In this document: positions 1 to 5,338 of the stretch, in pieces
Layout: every line of letters begins with the position of its first letter
How positions within the stretch are numbered: position 1 is the stretch's first letter
Made by a program: the position numbers and the translations under genes
NCBI GenBank assembly: GCA_028697875.1
Contig: JAQVEQ010000190.1
Span: 1-5,338, forward strand
DNA: 5,338 nucleotides
Source of the DNA: Novosphingobium sp.
GTDB lineage: Bacteria; Pseudomonadota; Alphaproteobacteria; Sphingomonadales; Sphingomonadaceae
Direction of reading: 5' to 3'
Notes under the pieces: generated by a model
The model's database searches: none
What the model was told of the DNA's origin: nothing
The model's input: only the letters and a program-made list of their open reading frames with translations

Positions 1-267
1 CTTGACCAGCGGCAGGTTGATCCGGTCGAGCAGCGGCGACCACAGGAACTTGAACGAATAGGCGAGGCCGATCAGCGAAAAGACGCCCATCGTCTCCAGA
101 TCGACCTTGGCGTCCGACAGCCAGGCATAGAGCGTGCCGAGCAGGAGGGCGTAAGGCAGCGCGCTGGCGAAGCCGAACAGCGCCATGAAGCCGGTCTTGC
201 GGTTGCCGAGCGAGGCCAGGACCCGCCGCCAGCCCGGTTTCCCGCCCGATTCAGCGGCTTCGCTCAT
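1..267 (-). CDS. ampG: AmpG-like muropeptide permease (MFS), N-terminal part
   Basis: This is the first 89 codons of an inner-membrane transporter of the major facilitator superfamily; the gene continues past the left edge. AmpG proteins import anhydromuropeptides (GlcNAc-anhydroMurNAc peptides) from periplasm to cytoplasm for peptidoglycan recycling, which also feeds beta-lactamase induction where AmpR is present. A polar N-terminus of about 24 residues is followed by a first hydrophobic segment (about 27-50, with GFASALPYALLLGTLYAWL) and a second (about 58-79) ending in the family-typical SFKFLWSPLLDR (71-82). E. coli AmpG, recalled from memory, has the same GFASGLP...GTLQAW and FKFLWSPLMDR blocks. 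Known AmpG proteins are near 450-500 residues, so roughly a fifth is visible. I chose the ATG at 265-267, with a GGGGAG element about nine bases upstream; an in-frame GTG directly before it cannot be excluded. It is divergent from the pseudouridine synthase gene. A related sugar or peptide MFS carrier is the main alternative. Confidence 0.85.
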   Translation of the reverse strand, partial: MSEAAESGGKPGWRRVLASLGNRKTGFMALFGFASALPYALLLGTLYAWLSDAKVDLETMGVFSLIGLAYSFKFLWSPLLDRINLPLVK

Positions 268-353
268 CACCTCATACTCCCCGGCTTGGTAAGGACGCTG
301 AATCTAGCGCCGAATTCGCGGTTGGAAAGGCGGCGGAAACGTCCTGTCCCCGC

Positions 354-368
354 TTTCGCACGGCGAAA
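354..368. repeat. Inverted repeat TTTCGC-ACG-GCGAAA in the divergent intergenic region
   Basis: A perfect 6-bp inverted repeat with a 3-base centre sits just upstream of the candidate -10 element of the plus-strand cluster, between it and the ampG start. It could be an operator for a dimeric regulator or a short hairpin. At this size chance is also plausible. Nothing in the window identifies a regulator that would bind it. Confidence 0.3.
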
Positions 369-374
369 CTCGCG

Positions 375-380
375 TATAAG
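375..380 (+). promoter_or_regulatory. Candidate -10 element (TATAAG) for the rluB-rsmD-uvrD cluster
   Basis: TATAAG matches the sigma-70 -10 consensus at five of six positions and stands out in GC-rich sequence, eight bases before the ATG at 389. No good -35 hexamer lies 16-18 bases upstream (352-358 reads GCTTTCG), so the call rests on the -10 alone. If it is used, transcription would begin at about 387-389, giving a leaderless or nearly leaderless message. The only Shine-Dalgarno-like sequence before the ATG is the weak AGGGCAGG at 379-386, which overlaps this element. Confidence 0.35.
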
Positions 381-388
381 GGCAGGCC

Positions 389-1231
389 ATGGCCGAAAAC
401 CGTCGCAGACCCGCCCCTCCTCCCCGCCCGCGCAAGCCGGCAAAGGCCGCGCCCGCCCCGCGTGACGAGGCCGCACAGCCCAAGCGCGAAGGCGAACGGA
501 TCGCCAAGCTGCTCGCGCGCGCGGGCGTCGCCAGCCGCCGCGAGGTGGAACGCATGATCGGCGAAGGCCGCATTGCGCTCGACGGCCAGGTGCTGGAAAC
601 GCCCGCCACCGTCCTGCCCAGCCTCAAGGGCGTGACCGTGGACGGCAAGCCGGTGGCCCGCGCCGAAGCGGCCCGCCTGTTCCGTTTCCACAAGCCGTCC
701 GGGCTGCTCACCGCCGAACGCGACCCCAAGGGGCGGCCGACGATCTACACCGCCCTGCGCAACGCCCTGCCGAAGGACACGCCCCGGCTGATGCCGGTCG
801 GGCGGCTGGACTTCAACACCGAAGGGCTGCTGCTGATGACCAACGACGGGGAGCTCAAGCGGGCGATGGAACTGCCCGCCAGCGGCATCCCGCGCACTTA
901 CCGCGCCCGCGCTTTCGGCGACGTGTCGCAGACGCAGCTGGAAGACCTCATCGAAGGCATGACCATCGACGGCATCCGTTACGGCCGGATCGATGCCAAC
1001 CTGGAACGGCGCACGGGCCGCAACCAGTGGATCGAACTGACTCTGACCGAAGGCAAGAACCGCGAAGTCCGCCGCGTGCTCGAACATCTCGGGCTCGAAG
1101 TCTCGCGCCTGATGCGCACCGCCTACGGCCCCTTCGTGCTGGGCGACCTGCCGCGCGGCGCGGCCGACGAGATCAAGCAGGCCGAAGTCGAACGCTTCAG
1201 GAAATCGCTCGCACGCGGGGGCGGCCAATGA
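389..1231 (+). CDS. rluB: RsuA/RluB-family rRNA pseudouridine synthase
   Basis: A 280-residue enzyme that isomerises a specific rRNA uridine to pseudouridine in the cytoplasm. RluB in E. coli modifies U2605 of 23S rRNA, and RsuA the 16S U516. Residues 1-34 are a basic, proline- and alanine-rich tail likely to be disordered. An S4 RNA-binding domain follows at about 35-85 (RIAKLLARAGVASRREVERM), then the catalytic domain from about 97. The family motif GRLDFNTEGLLLMTNDGEL spans 138-156; D141 is the expected catalytic aspartate. EGKNREVRRV (221-230) is the C-terminal family signature. Length fits RluB, which is longer than RsuA. The ATG start is preceded by only a weak AGGGCAGG; the next in-frame ATG, codon 56, lies inside the S4 domain and is too late. 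The stop overlaps the rsmD start. Family membership is secure; the exact target uridine, and so the symbol, is inferred from length and the S4 architecture. Confidence 0.9.
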   Translation: MAENRRRPAPPPRPRKPAKAAPAPRDEAAQPKREGERIAKLLARAGVASRREVERMIGEGRIALDGQVLETPATVLPSLKGVTVDGKPVARAEAARLFRFHKPSGLLTAERDPKGRPTIYTALRNALPKDTPRLMPVGRLDFNTEGLLLMTNDGELKRAMELPASGIPRTYRARAFGDVSQTQLEDLIEGMTIDGIRYGRIDANLERRTGRNQWIELTLTEGKNREVRRVLEHLGLEVSRLMRTAYGPFVLGDLPRGAADEIKQAEVERFRKSLARGGGQ

Positions 1232-1773
1232 GGATCGTTGCCGGGGAATGGCGCGGGCGCAAGTTGCAGGCCCCCGCAGGCGACGTGACCCGCCCGACCG
1301 CCGACCGCACGCGCGAGACGCTGTTTTCGATGCTCGCCAGCCGTCTCGGCAGTTTCGACGGCCTGCTGGTGGCGGACCTGTTCGCCGGGTCCGGCGCGCT
1401 CGGGCTGGAAGCCCTGTCGCGCGGCGCGGCCGAAGCGGTCTTCGCCGAACAGGACCCGGCCGCGCTCCGCGCCTTGCGCGCCAATATCGCCAATCTGCGC
1501 GCGCAACAGCGCTGCGACGTGCGGGCAACGTCGGTCCTCGCGCTTGGCCGGGCCAAGCGCGCGCCCGACCTCCTGCTGCTCGACCCGCCCTATGCCAGCG
1601 GCGCGGGGGCGGTCGCGCTGGACAAGCTGCGGCGGCTCGGCTGGATCGCGCCGGGCGCGTGGATCAGTGTCGAAACCGCGCGCGGCGAAGTGCTGGACGT
1701 CAAGGGCTTCGAAGTGGACGCCACGCGCGACAGCGGCAAGGCGCGCCTTCACCTGCTGCGTCCGGCGGCTTGA
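1228..1773 (+). CDS. rsmD: 16S rRNA (guanine(966)-N2)-methyltransferase RsmD
   Basis: A 181-residue S-adenosylmethionine-dependent methyltransferase that modifies G966 of 16S rRNA on the small subunit (E. coli numbering). The N-terminus MRIVAGEWRGRKLQAP and TRPTADRTRETLFSML (21-36) are diagnostic of RsmD. The SAM-binding motif I is DLFAGSGALGLEALSRGA (50-67), an acidic residue follows the second strand (VFAEQD, 71-76), and the catalytic DPPY tetrad is at 119-122. Length matches the family's usual 180-200 residues, so the protein looks complete. The ATG shares bases with the upstream stop (ATGA), and the sequence before it is only G-rich (GGGGGCGG, 1217-1224), so translation is probably coupled to the pseudouridine synthase by terminating ribosomes. 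The pairing of two rRNA-modification genes fits a shared role in ribosome maturation. No key residue appears to be missing. Confidence 0.95.
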   Translation: MRIVAGEWRGRKLQAPAGDVTRPTADRTRETLFSMLASRLGSFDGLLVADLFAGSGALGLEALSRGAAEAVFAEQDPAALRALRANIANLRAQQRCDVRATSVLALGRAKRAPDLLLLDPPYASGAGAVALDKLRRLGWIAPGAWISVETARGEVLDVKGFEVDATRDSGKARLHLLRPAA

Positions 1774-1784
1774 ACCATGCGCCA

Positions 1785-4115
<2,331 letters not shown>

Positions 4116-4173
4116 ACCTTCGCACCGGGACGCAAGCGGACTTTCGCCTTTCCTACACGCCGCGTGCCTGCCA

Positions 4174-4188
4174 GAACCGCTGCGGTTC
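4174..4188 (+). terminator. Possible weak intrinsic terminator of uvrD
   Basis: GAACCG-CTG-CGGTTC is a perfect 6-bp stem with a 3-base loop, 58 bases after the uvrD stop, followed by the pyrimidine-rich CTTGTCTT instead of a clean U tract. Position and orientation suit a terminator for the plus-strand cluster. The short stem and imperfect tail make this weak; Rho-dependent ending is equally possible. Confidence 0.3.
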
Positions 4189-4226
4189 CTTGTCTTCGTG
4201 GCTGGCGCAGTAAAAGATCCGGGAAA

Positions 4227-4240
4227 GTGTCAAGCTGACA
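4227..4240. repeat. Palindromic element GTGTCAAGCTGACA
   Basis: TGTCA-AGC-TGACA (4228-4240) is a perfect 5-bp inverted repeat with a 3-base centre. Its left side, GTGTCAAGC at 4227-4235, is identical over nine bases to 4308-4316 and to the reverse complement of 4289-4297. Its shape resembles a binding site for a dimeric transcription factor, but the nearest downstream starts are absent: both flanking genes end here. A role in transcription from inside the gap, or a decayed repeat, is inference only. Confidence 0.4.
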
Positions 4241-4285
4241 TATCCGGATCAAGATACTGTAACAGAATGATAAATTCCCAATCCG

Positions 4286-4319
4286 GCTGCTTGACACGGT
4301 GTCAAATGTGTCAAGCAGC
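4286..4319 (-). terminator. Perfect 12-bp inverted repeat, probable terminator hairpin after the M20 gene
   Basis: The arms GCTGCTTGACAC (4286-4297) and GTGTCAAGCAGC (4308-4319) pair perfectly around a 10-base loop. On the minus strand the stem begins six bases after the amidohydrolase stop, the usual place for a terminator or a stem that protects the 3' end. The sequence after the stem on the minus strand, CGGATTGGGAATTTATC, lacks an immediate U tract; on the plus strand TCCCGG follows, so it is not a textbook intrinsic terminator in either direction. The loop contains another GTGTCAA (4299-4305), which allows a competing fold TTGACA-CGG-TGTCAA (4291-4305). The inverted repeat is certain; its function is inferred from position. 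Confidence 0.5.
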
Positions 4320-4325
4320 TCCCGG

Positions 4326-5338
4326 TCAGGCGCCGCCCTTCCCGCAGGCCAGTTCGGTCACGCATTCGTAGAGCAACTGGGTGCCGCGTTCGATATCGGA
4401 CCAGTGGGTCCATTCGTCGGGCGCATGGCTGATGCCCTTGACGCTGGGCACGAAGAACATCGCCGCCTTGGTATGATTGCAGAAGAACTGCACGTCATGG
4501 CCCGCGCCCGAAGGCATGACCTTGTAGCTGTACCCCAGTGCCTTGGCCTTCCCTTCGATCAGGGCCATCAGGCCGGGATCGCAATAGGCCGGCTCCAGCC
4601 AGCTCATCCGTTCGTATTCGAAATGCAGCTTGTGCTTGCGGGCGATGGAGGAAAGCACCCGCTCGCACGCTTCGGCCAGCGCCCGCATCGTCTCTTCCGA
4701 CAGGTCGCGCCCGACAATGGTGAAATCGACCTCGCCCGGCACGGTGTGCGGGAAGCCCGGCTTGCAGGCGACATGGCCGATGGTGATGCGGCTCTTGTCC
4801 GTCCCTTCCTCGTCGATGATGCGCTGGATCTCGTGCGCGAAATCGACCATGCCCATCAGGGCGTCGGCCCGCATGTCCATCGGCGCGGTCCCGGCATGGT
4901 CGGCCTTGCCGATCATCCGCACCTTCCACTTGAACACGCCCGAAATGCCCTCGACCACGCCGATCGTGGTCTTTTCCATGTCCAGCACCGGCCCCTGTTC
5001 GACATGGAGTTCGAGAAAGGCTCGGATCGTTTCCGGGCGGCGATAGGCGTGGAGCGCCTTGTGATAGTCGAGCCCGGCGGCGGCCATCGCATCCTTGAGG
5101 CGATAGCCGTTCTCGTCCGCCGCGCTTTCCAGCCATTCCAGCGTCAGGTGCCCGGTCATCGCCTGGGCCCCCAGCATCCCGCCGAAACGCCCTTCCTCCT
5201 CGCTGGTGGCGATCACTTCCACCGGATAGTCGGGCACGATCCCGCTTTCCTGCATGGTGCGGACGACTTCCAGCCCTGCCGCCACGCCCAGGACGCCGTC
5301 GAAAATGCCGCCGGCCGGCACCGAGTCCAGATGCGAGG
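4326..5338 (-). CDS. M20-family Zn-dependent amidohydrolase (hydantoinase/carbamoylase type), C-terminal part
   Basis: A cytoplasmic binuclear zinc amidase of the family containing N-carbamoyl-L-amino-acid hydrolase, beta-ureidopropionase and allantoate amidohydrolase, which cleave carbamoyl or ureido C-N bonds and release ammonia and CO2. The visible 336 residues start at SHLDSVPAGGIFDGV, with zinc ligands H2 and D13 (fragment numbering). EEEGRFGG (46-53) carries the expected catalytic and zinc-binding glutamates (E47, E48). LELHVEQGP (108-116) supplies another zinc histidine (H111). GKADHAGTAPMDMR (143-156) belongs to the lid/dimerisation domain, and SGAGHD (276-281) and ISHAPDEW (302-309, H304) complete the active site. 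Family members are about 410-430 residues, so about 75-90 N-terminal residues lie beyond the right edge; the GTG at 5319-5321 is internal, not a start. Substrate cannot be decided from this fragment. All expected metal ligands in the visible part are intact. Confidence 0.92.
   Translation of the reverse strand, partial: SHLDSVPAGGIFDGVLGVAAGLEVVRTMQESGIVPDYPVEVIATSEEEGRFGGMLGAQAMTGHLTLEWLESAADENGYRLKDAMAAAGLDYHKALHAYRRPETIRAFLELHVEQGPVLDMEKTTIGVVEGISGVFKWKVRMIGKADHAGTAPMDMRADALMGMVDFAHEIQRIIDEEGTDKSRITIGHVACKPGFPHTVPGEVDFTIVGRDLSEETMRALAEACERVLSSIARKHKLHFEYERMSWLEPAYCDPGLMALIEGKAKALGYSYKVMPSGAGHDVQFFCNHTKAAMFFVPSVKGISHAPDEWTHWSDIERGTQLLYECVTELACGKGGA

Larger units (their letters stand above)
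4116..4325. other. Convergent intergenic region between uvrD and the M20 amidohydrolase gene
   Basis: This is the longest non-coding stretch in the window. The left part (4116-4210) has the GC-rich composition of its neighbours and contains a small hairpin at 4174-4188. The right part (about 4207-4285) is noticeably AT-richer and carries repeated short words (GTGTCAA, ATCCGG) and a large inverted repeat. No convincing reading frame with its own start signal was found on either strand. It is expected to hold the transcription ends of both flanking genes; the density of repeats goes beyond what that requires. Confidence 0.7.

Noticed and set aside
301..328. A minus-strand promoter for ampG (TTTCCA at 323-328, TAGATT at 301-306)
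   Set aside because: Each hexamer matches only four of six consensus bases and the spacer is 16, which is no better than expected by chance in 121 bases; it was not listed as a feature.
272..1528. A 418-codon open frame on the minus strand
   Set aside because: It lies antisense to the pseudouridine synthase and rsmD, both with clear family motifs; its composition is arginine/alanine/glycine-rich as expected for a shadow frame in GC-rich DNA, and it has no recognisable domain.
1027..1773. A 248-codon version of RsmD
   Set aside because: The extra N-terminus overlaps the pseudouridine synthase gene and is arginine-rich shadow sequence; the canonical RsmD N-terminus MRIVAGEWRG begins at 1228.
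1248..1784. Upstream in-frame extension of uvrD that would give 955 residues
   Set aside because: This part overlaps rsmD in another frame and reads as low-complexity arginine/alanine sequence. Helicase homology begins only after 1785, and a family-sized protein results from the ATG there.
5319..5321. GTG as the start of the M20 amidohydrolase gene
   Set aside because: The reading frame stays open upstream with SHLDS, which includes a conserved zinc-ligand histidine, so the GTG codes for an internal valine and the true start is outside the window.

Overview
The window is chromosomal, GC-rich DNA with strongly GC-biased third codon positions. The protein sequences and the order pseudouridine synthase, rsmD, uvrD suggest an alphaproteobacterium, most likely of the Sphingomonadales (Novosphingobium, Sphingobium or Erythrobacter type). 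That placement rests on remembered family resemblance and was not tested by a search. I see no mobile element, CRISPR array, tRNA, rRNA or phage gene.

Layout. Positions 1-267 (minus strand) hold the first 89 codons of an AmpG-like muropeptide permease that runs off the left edge. Positions 268-388 are a 121-base divergent intergenic region with a candidate promoter and a small inverted repeat. A tightly packed plus-strand cluster follows: an RsuA/RluB-family rRNA pseudouridine synthase (389-1231), RsmD 16S rRNA guanine methyltransferase (1228-1773, ATGA overlap) and a UvrD/PcrA superfamily 1 DNA helicase (1785-4115, 11-base gap). Positions 4116-4325 are a 210-base convergent intergenic region whose right half is AT-richer than its surroundings and carries repeated GTGTCAA and ATCCGG words and a perfect 12-bp inverted repeat. 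From 4326 to the right edge (minus strand) lies the C-terminal 336 residues of an M20-family Zn-dependent amidohydrolase of the hydantoinase/carbamoylase type, whose start is outside the window.

How they fit together. The two rRNA-modifying enzymes look translationally coupled and serve ribosome maturation. The helicase serves nucleotide excision repair and the clearing of stalled complexes, and probably shares the transcript by position rather than function. AmpG (peptidoglycan recycling) and the M20 amidohydrolase (carbamoyl or ureido nitrogen salvage) are separate units. Coding content is ordinary housekeeping and I found no convincing new system. The least explained sequence is the repeat-rich 4217-4319 stretch between uvrD and the amidohydrolase gene.
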